Shown: one piece after another, positions 52,626 through 61,732 of the stretch
Layout: the number at the start of each line of letters is the position of its first letter
Numbering within the stretch: the stretch's first letter is position 1
Assembly (NCBI GenBank): GCA_963704005.1
Contig: CAVPGJ010000005.1
Location: 744,001-808,000, forward strand
Source of the DNA: AC-32 sp963704005
Lineage (GTDB): Bacteria > Actinomycetota > Thermoleophilia > Gaiellales > Gaiellaceae
Direction of reading: 5' to 3'
DNA length: 64,000 nt
Translations under genes and position numbers: made by a program
Notes under the pieces: model-generated
Databases searched by the model: none
The model's input: the letters and a program-made list of their open reading frames with translations, nothing else
What the model was told of the DNA's origin: nothing

Positions 52626-52657
52626 TTGACAGGGATACTGCGGGCTGCGAGTATCCC
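52626..52657 (+). promoter_or_regulatory. Promoter with operator-like inverted repeat
   Basis: TTGACA (52626-52631) is a consensus -35. TATCCC (52652-52657) lies seven bases before ATG 52665. GGGATAC (52632-52638) and GTATCCC (52651-52657) form a perfect 7-bp inverted repeat with 12 bases between, covering the spacer and -10 region, as expected for a repressor site. Confidence 0.5.
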
Positions 52658-52664
52658 GAACGAG

Positions 52665-53132
52665 ATGGACGACGACTTCCGCACCTCGCTGGAGCGCCGA
52701 CTTGCGACGCTGCGAGGGACACGCAGCCTTCTTGAAGAGGAGCTACGCGACCGGCATCACGAGTTGAACTCGGTCGAGCGGCGGATCGAGGCTGCCGAGG
52801 AGTTGTACCGTCGCGAGTTCGACGCCGAGCCGCCAGATGCTGCGGTTCGGGTGCACGCGCGTCGGGCAACGCGGATCCGCCGCGCCGAGGCTGGGCAGCC
52901 GTCTTGGCGGGACGCCGTTATCGGCGCATTGCGCGAAGCTGACCGTCCTCTACATGCGCGCGAAATCTGGCAGCGACTCAAAGAGTCGGGATTCCAAACG
53001 GACGCAGTTGACCCACTACGGTCGGTCGTCGCCATCGCTATCCGTGCGCCGGAAGAAATCCATCGCACCGGCCCTAACACCTTCGCGCTGAACGGCGCAG
53101 ACGCTCATGGCGAGGGAGAAGAGAGATCAGTC
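52665..53132 (+). CDS. Coiled-coil plus HARE-HTH protein
   Basis: It has about 156 residues. The first 55 residues are a charged heptad region (LERRLATLRGTRSLLEEEL). Residues about 78-150 match the winged HARE-HTH fold: WRDAVIGALREADRPLHAREIWQRL, LRSVVAIAIRAPEEIHRTGPNTFAL. HARE-HTH links DNA-recognition to enzymes in restriction and chromatin proteins. The frame stays open into the ParB-like start at 53133. In a neighbouring frame a TGA overlaps that ATG, so this is either a fusion or a small gene with one base lost. It is probably the first gene of the island operon. Confidence 0.6.
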
Positions 53133-54099
53133 ATGAACCCACCGCCCATCGGCCGCAAGCGTGAGCTGAAGTGGCTGCCCGTCGAGAAGATCATCAAGAA
53201 CGAGTTGAACCCTCGCGCCGAAGTTCCGGGTTCAACGAGACGAGTTGGAGAGCTTGCGCCACTCGATCCGGAATCTCGGAATTCTCGACCGGGTCATCGT
53301 CGCACCGTACGACGACCTCTACAAGTTGATCGAGGAGACGCCGCTACGCCTGCGCGAAGCTCGAAGGGATCAGGCGATCCCGGCCATCATCGTCACCCGG
53401 ATGTCCGGACACGATGAGGTCGTCGCGATGTTCAACTTGCACATGCAGCGGCGCGGGTGGCAGATCGGCGAGGAGCTAGTGGCTATCGAGCGGCTGATGA
53501 ACGAGAACGGGCACCTATCGCATGAGGAGATGGCGAAGGAACTCGGGATGGCTCCTCGGACGCTCAAGGATCGCCTCGACCTGCTGGCGATGGAGCCGCA
53601 CGTCTTGCAGGCGATCATCCGCGGCAAGCTTGACCCCTATGTGGCACTGCGTGCCGGACAGACGGCAAAGACGCTCGCGCGACATCGCCCCGAGATGACC
53701 GAGAGGCGAGTGGCGGCAGAGCAGCCGTCCAGGACAAGCTCATCAACAAGAGCAAGAAGAAGAGCAAGGGCAAGACGCGCGAGTTCGAACAGATCAAGGC
53801 CGAGGCACGCGACATCGAAGTGACGCCGGACGCCATCTTGGAGGCGTACATCGACGAGGAGGAACTGACGTTGGCGGAGGCTCGCCGGCAGGCACCCACG
53901 TTGCAGGAGCGGCGGGCTGTCGAGGAACTCGCCAAGCGGGTGTCGTCGTTGGAGAAGGAACTGCGGCACTTCCGCATCGACCTCGACGCCGCACCCAACT
54001 TGCGCGAGCTACGACGCGCTCGCCAGCCTCGCGGAGACGGCGACCGGCCTTGAGCTGCGTGTCTCCACCGCGATGCGCAAGGCGGGCATCGCGTCCTAG
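53133..54099 (+). CDS. ParB-like protein, three frameshifts
   Basis: About 322 residues result after joining frames. The first piece, MNPPPIGRKRELKWLPVEKI followed by LNPRAE, and the second, LESLRHSIRNLGILDRVIVAPY, form a ParB/Spo0J N-terminal domain. The GERR motif of CTP-binding ParB is replaced by TPLRLREARRDQ. A helix-turn-helix follows (LSHEEMAKELGMAPRTLKDRLDLL), then a Lys-rich linker and a coiled coil (LQERRAVEELAKRVSSLEKEL). Shifts lie near 53230, 53710 and 54010. ParB-like proteins bind DNA and some are nucleases or regulators. No ParA is adjacent, so partitioning is doubtful. Confidence 0.6.
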
Positions 54100-54345
54100 A
54101 TGCCGGATTGCTCGATCCCCAGTTGTCGGAAACCGGGCAAGCACCGGCTCGGTGTCCGCTGTCGAGTCTGGCAGGAGCCGAGTCCGGTAGACGGGAAGCA
54201 CCGCACCGACGCGCTTTGGGCGCCAGATGCTGATGCGTTCCTCTGCGACGACCACGCCCTGGGCGGCGTAGACATGACCCTCCTGATCGAGCCGAACGGC
54301 AGCGGCGGCAACTCGATTCGCGTGATCGGTGGGTCTGGCGATTAG
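54100..54345 (+). CDS. Small Cys/His protein, possible zinc finger
   Basis: The product has 81 residues and starts directly after the ParB-like stop (TAGATG). The sequence has CSIPSCRKPGKHRLGVRC near the N-terminus and FLCDDHALGG later, a Cys/His set that could hold one zinc. The rest, MTLLIEPNGSGGNSIRV, looks like a beta hairpin. No family was recognised. Its position as last gene of the HARE/ParB-like unit suggests a shared function. Confidence 0.55.
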   Translation: MPDCSIPSCRKPGKHRLGVRCRVWQEPSPVDGKHRTDALWAPDADAFLCDDHALGGVDMTLLIEPNGSGGNSIRVIGGSGD

Positions 54346-54441
54346 CCCTGGCGGTTAGCCTCTCACCGCGTTCTGAGCCCTGATCCACCTGTAACCCCGA
54401 AGGCGCTTGACGAGAGCCGACATCTGGGGACAGTGCGGGAT

Positions 54442-54530
54442 CAGGTCTTGAGTTCCGCCGGAGCAGCGCAGGCGGTGAAATGCAAGACCTGACGCCGGAC
54501 GTCACTCGGTTCACGGTCGGCTGCCGACCG
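54442..54530. promoter_or_regulatory. Inverted repeats in the gap between convergent genes
   Basis: CAGGTCTTG (54442-54450) and CAAGACCTG (54483-54491) form a 9-bp inverted repeat. CGGTCGGC (54514-54521) and GCCGACCG (54523-54530) form an 8-bp palindrome just beyond the DUF3037 stop. The second is probably a terminator. The first is unexplained. Confidence 0.4.
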
Positions 54531-54532
54531 AG

Positions 54533-55357
54533 TCACGGCGTTCCGGTTACATTTCTAAAGAGCGCAGGTGAGGCTGCACCGACCAGAAGCTCACGAGCCT
54601 CATCGACATCGGCCGTGGTGCGACCTCCGGTTGCCGTCACGATTGACCGCGCTGTTTCGTAAGCGTCGTACATCGACTCGTCTTCGGTGAAGACAGGGAG
54701 CACGTAGTAGGTCTCGATTGTCGGACTCTGCAACAGATCCCAGATTTTGAATGCCTCTTGATCGGCTCTGTCACGAATGTCGTCCGCCCTTGAGAGCGCG
54801 AAATTGACAACGTCTAGGGCGATGTTCGATCCGGAGTTCGCGTAGAAATCGACGCTCCTCCTCACGCCGGTCCTCGCTTCTACCGGAAAGTTGCGGGCGA
54901 TCCGCTGTTGTTCAATCAATGGTTTGAGATCGCGTTGGAGCATCGACGTCGTCTTGAGACCGGCTGGCCCGCCGCGACGGCGCGCTGGTCGTACCACGCG
55001 TTTCATCAATCGCTCCAGAGTCTCTTCGAGGCCAGTCTGGTCGCCATCGACGGTCGTGGTTTCGCGTGGCTGTGTCAGCGATACCGGAAATCCAGCTTGT
55101 TCCAAGACAATCCGAAGGAAGCCATCTTCAGTGAATGGCGGGACCGTCCTCGCCAGCTGTTGCCTCAAGAACCCTTCTAGGTAGAGCAGCCCATCCCGCT
55201 CGAGGTGGGGGTTATCGCGAACAACGCGTGCAAGAGCAGCATCGTCGATCGCGAGGCCAAACCGCTCGTCGTTCCAGATGATAATTCCAACATTCTGGGG
55301 CTCATTGCGGGCCGGATCTGCGATGTAGCGAACCACAGAGTAATTTGCAGACCTCAT
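54533..55357 (-). CDS. DUF3037 family protein
   Basis: The product has 274 residues with a Shine-Dalgarno (AGGAGGAG) before the ATG, which overlaps the stop of the kinase gene. The N-terminal ANYSVVRYIADPARNEPQNVGIIIWND is the DUF3037 signature. The rest is helical with YEGFLRQQL-like repeats (YLEGFLRQQL). DUF3037 genes are repeatedly found directly after HipA-like kinases, as here, which suggests that they work as a pair, perhaps toxin and regulator. The role is unproven. Confidence 0.75.
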   Translation of the reverse strand: MRSANYSVVRYIADPARNEPQNVGIIIWNDERFGLAIDDAALARVVRDNPHLERDGLLYLEGFLRQQLARTVPPFTEDGFLRIVLEQAGFPVSLTQPRETTTVDGDQTGLEETLERLMKRVVRPARRRGGPAGLKTTSMLQRDLKPLIEQQRIARNFPVEARTGVRRSVDFYANSGSNIALDVVNFALSRADDIRDRADQEAFKIWDLLQSPTIETYYVLPVFTEDESMYDAYETARSIVTATGGRTTADVDEARELLVGAASPALFRNVTGTP

Positions 55358-56166
55358 AGTGGCACTCCTCCTAGCCTCGGAAACGCAGCCAGGTCGCCGT
55401 TGATGAGTGCCCGAAGGCCGTCGCGTCGATCCGTTAGAAAGTCCTCGACGGCATTCTTGCCGGCCCCATCTAGAAAGAGGTCTGGCACGCCTTGCACCGC
55501 GTTGCGGATTGTAGCAGTTGTAACACCTTCGATCAACGCGACTGCGGCAGAGAAGTTGGTTCGTGAGCGAATCGCAGCACGTACGAAGTCGAGATGAATT
55601 AGGGGTACGGACGTGACGTCTGCGGCGAGGCCAGCGGGCGTCTTACCCGGCTGAATGACCGCATGACTGTGATCGTTCAAAGTTAGCAGCTCTGCAGTGC
55701 CGCCTCCAGTTCCTCCTTTGCGGAGCAAGAGATTGTGCGCATTGCGATCCGTATTAAAAGTCCAGTAGTCGAACGCAACAATGTCGTATACCCGGATCCG
55801 GTTCTTGGCGCGCTTAAAGAGGGTGGCATCTAGGCCAGGGTAGAACGACTTGCCCTTCTCCAACCAGGAACTCCCAAAGTAGAGGGCAGGCCCATGCTCA
55901 ATCAATGTGAAGTCGAGAAGCGGTAAGCCGAGAGAGGTGGCGAGCTGAGCGCAGACGAGTTCATTGGCTGCGACATACGGAAGGCCCGGATTCAGCGTGG
56001 GTCCCTTTGCGATGTACTCGCTCCCGTTCTCGGCGCGTATGTAGTGCGCCTCCGAAGCGCCCTCACCCACCGGACCGTAGTCCTCCCAGAAGTGGACCCG
56101 AGGTATCCCAGCAAAGGTCGGAAGCGGGGCGGCCTGTGCAGGAGTTTGGTGAGATGGCGTGGCCAT
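55354..56166 (-). CDS. HipA-like kinase (HipA_2 type)
   Basis: The product has 270 residues. It is shorter than HipA (about 440) and lacks its N-terminal domain. Kinase features are YIAKGPTLNPGLPYVAANELVCAQLA (Lys and Glu for ATP), IVAFDYWTFNTDRNAHNLLL (catalytic Asp and Asn, as in HipA TDRHxxN), and LLTLNDHSHAV in the metal-binding position. HipA phosphorylates a tRNA synthetase. Targets of HipA_2 kinases are not known. Its partner gene DUF3037 overlaps by ATGA. Confidence 0.75.
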   Translation of the reverse strand: MATPSHQTPAQAAPLPTFAGIPRVHFWEDYGPVGEGASEAHYIRAENGSEYIAKGPTLNPGLPYVAANELVCAQLATSLGLPLLDFTLIEHGPALYFGSSWLEKGKSFYPGLDATLFKRAKNRIRVYDIVAFDYWTFNTDRNAHNLLLRKGGTGGGTAELLTLNDHSHAVIQPGKTPAGLAADVTSVPLIHLDFVRAAIRSRTNFSAAVALIEGVTTATIRNAVQGVPDLFLDGAGKNAVEDFLTDRRDGLRALINGDLAAFPRLGGVPL

Positions 56167-56336
56167 GCTCGTTCACTACGATACTTGCCGTTACCTTCCG
56201 GGTTGTTGCGCAGATCGTGGCGAGCCCTTAATGGGTTTCTCAGTGTCTTGAACGACCGACCCACCGGGGAGAAGCTGAAGGCCAGCGCAGCCTACAATTG
56301 AGTGCCAGGCACCACGGGGAAACAGTCGGTTGCTAG

Positions 56337-59300
56337 CTAGCTGCAGCCGGTGTTCGTCCCGCAGTCCCTGCACGTGTAGCACGAGCCCGGTACGAACCAT
56401 CCGGCCGCCGCACTTGGCGCACTCCACGGCGTCTTCCCACGCGTTGAACAGGGCCGTCTGGCCGGCTGCCGGCGGCTTCCACGCCCTCCGCGGCCGGCGC
56501 TGACTCGCCGCTGAGCTGCTGACGCGAGCCGCGCCTTCACCTCCGGCGAGAGGATCCCCGCGGCCTCCTGCTGCTCCGTCGTCAGGAACTTCTTGCCGAA
56601 CCAGCGGAAGATGTAGTCGACGATCGACTTCGCCACGCGGATGTCGGCGTCGTTCGTCAGGCCGCTCGGCTCGAAGCGCATGTGGGTCAGCTTCGAGACG
56701 TAGACCTCCGGCGGGACGCCGTACTGCAGGCCCATCGACACCGCGATGCAGAGCGAGTTCATCAGGCCGGACATCGTCGTCCCGTCCTTGGCGATGTCGA
56801 CGAAGATGTCGCCCGGCGCGCCGTCGTCGTAGGTGCCGACGTGGATGTAGCCCTCGTAGTCGCCGACGCGGAACTTGCGGCCGATCTCGGTGCGGTCCTC
56901 CGGCAGGCGGCGGCGCTTCGTCAGCGGCACCGGCGGGGCCGCCTCGAGCTGCGCGGCGCCGTCCTTCTGGCCCGACAGCGGCTGGGCGACCTTGCAGTTG
57001 TCGCGGTAGATCGCGATCGCCTTGACGCCGAGCTTCCACGCGTCCAGGAGCAGCTGCGAGACCTCGTCGACCGAGACCGTCTCGGGCAGGTTGACCGTCT
57101 TCGAGATCGCGCCCGAGATGAACGGCTGGACGGCGCCCATCATCTTCACGTGGCCGGTGTAGTGGATCGCCCGCTCGCCGATCGCGCAGTCGAAGACCGG
57201 GTAGTGCTCGGCCTTCACGTTCGGCGCGCCGATCGACGGTGTTGCGCTCGTCGACGAACGCGACGATCTCCTCGACCTCGCGCGGCGCGTAGCCCAGCTT
57301 CTCGAGGGCCATCGGCACGGTCTTGTTCGGGATCGTGATCTCGCCGCCGCCGACGAGCTTCTTCGACTTGACGAGCGAGAAGTCGGGCTCGACCCCGGTC
57401 GTGTCGCAATCCATCATGAAGCTGATGGTGTTGTGGCTGACGAAGCCGTTGGCCACGTAGGTGACGTTGTCGGGCACCGAGAGGTCGTAGGTCGGCTGGT
57501 CGTCGAGCGTCTCGACGGTCGCGACCTCGTCGTAGTAGAAGCCGAGCAGGTGCTCGAGCTCCGGGTCGGCGGTGCGCTCGAGGAGCTGCGTCGCCGAGCG
57601 GCGCGAGACGTCGCCGCGGCGGGCGAGCGCCATCAGCATCGTCTTGCGCAGCGAGTCGTTCTCGGGCGCGAGCTCGTCGAGCGAGCTCGCGGCTGACCGG
57701 GATGTGGTCGGCGCGCGAGGCCTGGCGGTGGTCGCCGGTCCAGAGCGACGCCGCCTTGCGGACCGACATGAAGTCGATCTCCTCGAGGTACCGCTCGGCG
57801 GAGGCCACGTTCAGCAGCCGCAGGACGAAGCGGTCGTTCATGCCCCAGTTCGACTTCGGGACGTCGACCTTGCGAGTCGTCACGAAGCCGAGCGCGAGCA
57901 GCAGGCTCTGGACGTCGCGGCTGAAGCTCTCCGTCGTCGTGCTCCAGGAGACGTAGCCGTTGCTGGTCGTTCCGTCGGCCTCGAACAGGCCGCGGACGAA
58001 GGCCGCGTAGACCTCGCGGTCGTTCGTGTGCAGCACGGCGTCGGGATGTGCGGGTGCCAGCCCTTGCCGGTGTGCTCCGCGGACGGCGGCAGCTTCGCGA
58101 AGCCGCACGCCTCCCACCAGAGGACGAGCGGGACCGAGTTGAAGGCGACCTCCGTGTAGCCCTGCTTGGCGTCACGTGCGCGTCGAGGCCGAAGAGCGCG
58201 GCGCCGAGATCGCTGAGGCGCTCGACGACGTCCTCGTCCTCGCGCGCGACGCAGAAGCGCAGGCCCTTCGCGTGCAGCGAGCCGTCGCCCATGAAGTAGC
58301 CGACGAGCTCCGCCAGCTCGGCGCGTCATCTCGCGCGGCACGCGCGTCTGCGGAGTCGGCCGTCCAGTAGAGCTCGCCGAGCGGTGGCAGCTCGACCGTG
58401 CTGCGGCTCGCCGACGAGGCCGTTCAGCATCAGCGGCACGCGGTCGCCCTCGCGGATCTCGGCGAAGCGGCGCCAGACCCAGTTGCCCTCGGCGTCGACG
58501 ACCTTGATCCGGTGCGTCGGCGTGCCCTGGATGCGGTAGCCGCGACCGGTCTCGATCGAGACGACCTGCTCGAAGCCGTTGACGTAGAACTTCGTCGCCT
58601 GGCGCGGGCCCTCGTCGGTGGCGACCTCGAGGTCGAGGTCCTGCCACTTCGCGCCGACCGGGTCGCCGAGCGTCCGCAGCCGGACGAGGCCGCGGCTCGT
58701 CGAGACGAGGCTGTCGCCGACGAGGCAGCCGGTCGGCGCGAGCACGGTCGCCTGCGCGTTGCGGTAGCCGTGCACCTCGCCGAGGTTCGAGCGCCTCGTC
58801 CCACGCCTTGCGGGCCGCGGCGAGCAGGTCCTTCGGCACGACGTCGCGTGTTCTCGATGTTGCCGACCGACGCGCGGTGCTTCGACATCACGCCGATCAT
58901 CGCGCCGGCGTTCGGCTGGTAGCCGGCGAACGGGCCCATGCCGCGCGGCGATCTCCGCCGACTTGCGGTAGGCGCGGCCGGTCATCAGCGCCGTGATCGC
59001 CGCCGCGTAGGCGCGGCCCTCGTCGGAGTCGTACGGCAGCCCGCGCGCCATCAGCAGCGCGCCGAGGTTCGCGTAGCCGAGGCCGAGCTGGCGGTAGGCC
59101 TTGCGCGTTGCGCTCGATCTCGGGCGTCGGGTACGACGAGTAGCCGACCGACGATCTCCTGCGCGAGGAAGACGACGTCGACCGCGTGCTCGAACGCCTC
59201 GACGTCGAGCTCGCCGTCCTCGCGGCGGAACTTGAGCAGGTTCAGCGAGGCCAGGTTGCAGGCGGAGTCGTCGATCGACATGTACTCGCTAGCACGGGTT

Positions 59301-60406
59301 AGACGCGTTGATGCGCCCCGTGTTCGGGAGCGTGTGCCACTTGTTGATCGTCGTGTCGTACTGGACGCCCGGGTCGGCGCGACTTCCACGCGGCCTCGGC
59401 GATCTGGCGCAGCAGCTCGCTTCGCCTTGACCGTGTCGACGACGGCGCCGTCGGTGCGCGCGGTCGAGGTTCCAGTCGGCGTCGGCGTCGGCCGCGTCCA
59501 TGAAGCGCGTCGGTGACGCGGACCGAGTTGTTGGCGTTCTGGTACTGGATCGAGGCCCAGTCGCGGCGAGTCGAGCGACATGTCGTAGCCGGCGGCCTCG
59601 AGCACGCGCGCCTTCTCCTCCTCCTTGCGCCTTGCACCAGATGAACTCCTCGATGTCCGGGTGGTCGACGTCGAGCACGACCATCTTGGCCGCGCGCCGC
59701 GTCTTGCCGCCGGACTTGATCGTGCCGGCGGACGCGTCGGCGCCGCGCATGAACGACACCGGGCCGCTGAGGCGTAGCCGCCCTTCGAGAGCTGCTCCTT
59801 CGAGGAGCGCAGGCGCGAGAGGTTGACGCCGGAGCCCGAGCCGCCGCGGAAGATGATCCCCTCGCGGCGGATCCAGTCGAGGATCGACTCCATCGAGTCG
59901 TCGATCGAGAGGATGAAGCAGGCGCTGCACTGCGGCTTCTCCTCGAAGCCGACGTTGAACCAGACCGGCGAGTTGAACGCCGCGTACTGGTTGACCAGGA
60001 TCGCCTTCAGCTCGGCCTCGAAGGTCTCGGCCTCTTCCTCGTCGGCGAAGTAGCTGCCCTCGCGGCCCCAGGCGCCGATCGTGTAGACGACGCGGCCGAT
60101 CATCTGGCGCACGCTCGTCTCGCGCTCGGGCGAGGACATGCGGCCGCGGAAGTACTTCTGGGCGACGATGTTGGTCGCGGTCTGCGACCAGAACTTCGGG
60201 AACTCGACGTTCTTCTGCTCGAAGGCCGGGCCGTCCTTGCCGGGGATCAGCGCGTCGCGCGTCTCCCACTCGATCTCGTCGAACGGGTCGCGTCCGGGGA
60301 TCGTGAAGAAGCGGCGCACGCCGAGGCTCGCACCCTCCTGCGCGACGGTGTTCACGAGCTGCTGGTCGCTGATCTCGACGGTCTCCACTGCCTTTGCTGA
60401 CGCCAT
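56337..60406 (-). CDS. nrdJ: B12-dependent (class II) ribonucleotide reductase with intein, many frameshifts
   Basis: Its 4070 bases minus a 1298-base intein leave about 920 residues, the usual size. It makes deoxyribonucleotides with adenosylcobalamin. From ATG 60406 (Shine-Dalgarno GGGAGGC) one reads GVRRFFTIPGRDPFDEIEWE, AAFNSPVWFNVGFEEKPQCS and IIFRGGSGSGVNLSRLRSS. Later come SACNLASLNLLKF near the active-site loop, ATVLAPTG (split by the intein), FMMDCDTTGVEPDF, and a C-terminal zinc-ribbon-like CYTCRDCGTNTGCS. More than ten single-base shifts break it, most between 59770 and 58050. No cobalamin riboswitch was recognised in the 124 bases upstream. Confidence 0.9.
57430..58727 (-). mobile_element. 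LAGLIDADG intein inside nrdJ
   Basis: About 432 residues lie between APTG and TISFMMDCDTTG of the reductase. The first residue is Cys (CLVGDSLVSTSRG), block B is QGTPTHRIKV, and the end is NVTYVANGFVSHN with the penultimate His and terminal Asn, followed by the +1 Thr. Two dodecapeptide motifs mark a homing endonuclease: ELVGYFMGDGSL and FVRGLFEADGT. The insertion at the conserved APTG loop near the active site is a favoured intein site. The intein itself also carries frameshifts. Confidence 0.9.
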
Positions 60407-60530
60407 TTTTCGCCTCCCGAGCCTCTCCGAATGGTATGTCCTGCGCCACGGCTCGCGCGGGACGGCGCGGGTCGAGCGGACCGCCCAAAATAGAGGGGGG
60501 ATCGGACGGAACCGTGCGGCCGGGAGAGCA

Positions 60531-61574
60531 TCAGGAACCCCACCAGAAGCTGGCCGCAATCACCGAGTAGAGCCCGATCAGCATCACGCCCTCGGACCAC
60601 GTGCTCTCCCCGTCGTAGACGACCAGTGCGGCAAGCCCGGCGCCGAAGAGCAGCGAGATCGCAAGCAGTGGCGAGAAGACAAGCGTCAGCGTGGCCGGGA
60701 ACAGCAGGCTCGCGAAGACGAGAGCCGGCGCCAGGGCGAGTGCCACCTGCAGCGACGAGTTCAGGATCACGGCGATCGCGAAGTCGGGTTTATTGCGGGC
60801 CGCGAGTTGGACGCCGACCACGTTCTCGACGGCGTTCCCGGCGATCGCCACCACGACCAGCCCCGCGAAGGTCTGGCTCATGTGCAAGATCTCGATCGCC
60901 GGCTGGAGAGCCTCGACGAACCAGTCGCTGACCAGCGCGGCTGCAGTTGCGGTCGAGCCGAGAACGACGAGCGTCGTGACGAGCGACCAGCGCGGCCGCT
61001 CGTGCGCCGGCTCGCCGGGCAGCGCCTGGAGCAGGCCCGGAAGTGTCAAGAAGAAGACGGCGAGCAGGACTCCGGCGCAGATCAGGCTCAGCGTCTTCTC
61101 GTGCGCCTGCGCAGGAGCGTGGAAGGTGTGGGCGAGCGTGGGAACGGAGAGGATCGCCGCCGCCAAGACCGCGAGCGTGGCGATGATGCGCGCGCGTGGG
61201 GCATTGAAGCTCTGAAGTCCGTTGCGGAGCCCGCCGACGGTGAAGGCGAGCCCGAGAACGAGAACGCTGTTCGCGAGGATCGAGCCGATCAGCGAGGCCT
61301 GGACGAGCTCGATCAGGCCGTCGTTGAGCGCAAAGAGGCCGATGAACAGCTCGGGCAGGTTGCCGAGGGCCGACTGCACTGCACCGGCGCCGGACGATCC
61401 GAAGCGGCCGCCGAGCTGCTCGGTCGCGAGCCCAACGGATCGGGCGAGCCCTGCAATCGCGAGCGCGGCGAGCGCGAAGGTGAGGACGGGGTACCAATCG
61501 AGAAAGTGCGCAAGGGCCGCGGCGGCTACCAGGACCGCGTCGACTGCCAGCTCGATCCACTCGCGCCTGCTGAT
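60531..61574 (-). CDS. CaCA-family cation/proton exchanger (Ca2+/H+ antiporter-like)
   Basis: It has about 347 residues if read from 61574. The two alpha repeats are GNLPELFIGLFALNDGLIELV (Gly-Asn-xx-Glu) and AGNAVENVVGVQLA (Gly-Asn-Ala-x-Glu), the hallmark of Cax/ChaA exchangers, with about ten membrane helices. The first usable GTG (61379) would cut away helices and part of repeat 1, so the real start is upstream. The open frame begins at ATC 61574, six bases after TAGCGT. No ATG or GTG exists there. Either a rare start or a base error is involved. Confidence 0.75.
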   Translation of the reverse strand: MSRREWIELAVDAVLVAAAALAHFLDWYPVLTFALAALAIAGLARSVGLATEQLGGRFGSSGAGAVQSALGNLPELFIGLFALNDGLIELVQASLIGSILANSVLVLGLAFTVGGLRNGLQSFNAPRARIIATLAVLAAAILSVPTLAHTFHAPAQAHEKTLSLICAGVLLAVFFLTLPGLLQALPGEPAHERPRWSLVTTLVVLGSTATAAALVSDWFVEALQPAIEILHMSQTFAGLVVVAIAGNAVENVVGVQLAARNKPDFAIAVILNSSLQVALALAPALVFASLLFPATLTLVFSPLLAISLLFGAGLAALVVYDGESTWSEGVMLIGLYSVIAASFWWGS

Positions 61575-61580
61575 CGCGCG

Positions 61581-61586
61581 ACGCTA
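61581..61586 (-). promoter_or_regulatory. Possible -10 box of the exchanger gene
   Basis: On the minus strand TAGCGT ends six bases before the in-frame ATC at 61574, the same spacing seen before proper start codons elsewhere in the window. Confidence 0.35.
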
Positions 61587-61598
61587 CCAGTGTCAGGT

Positions 61599-61671
61599 TC
61601 TCGGTTTGCGCGGCACCACGACGAAGGCAAGTACGTCGAGGCCGGCGTGAGGGTGATCACCTACGACCGCC
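61599..61671 (+). repeat. 73-base duplicate of part of the alpha/beta hydrolase gene
   Basis: The stretch matches 62974-63046 in 72 of 73 bases and encodes the same FARHHDEGKYVEAG segment. It lies between the exchanger start and the promoter of the secreted-protein gene. It has no start or stop of its own. It is a fragment left by a duplication or rearrangement. Confidence 0.85.
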
Positions 61672-61688
61672 GCGCGGCACGGCCTCGG

Positions 61689-61716
61689 CTGACATCTGAC
61701 ATCCTTCGGGTATACG
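61689..61716 (+). promoter_or_regulatory. Promoter of the secreted-protein gene
   Basis: CTGACA and TATACG are separated by 16 bases, followed by GGGAGGCGCAGGG before ATG 61733. It is a conventional leadered promoter, unlike most in this window. Exact edges are approximate by one or two bases. Confidence 0.5.
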
Positions 61717-61732
61717 GGCGGGAGGCGCAGGG

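Noticed and set aside
60407..60530. Cobalamin riboswitch upstream of nrdJ
   Set aside because: The 124-base gap is short and I see no B12-box-like segment. Only a weak TATTTT -10 candidate is visible.
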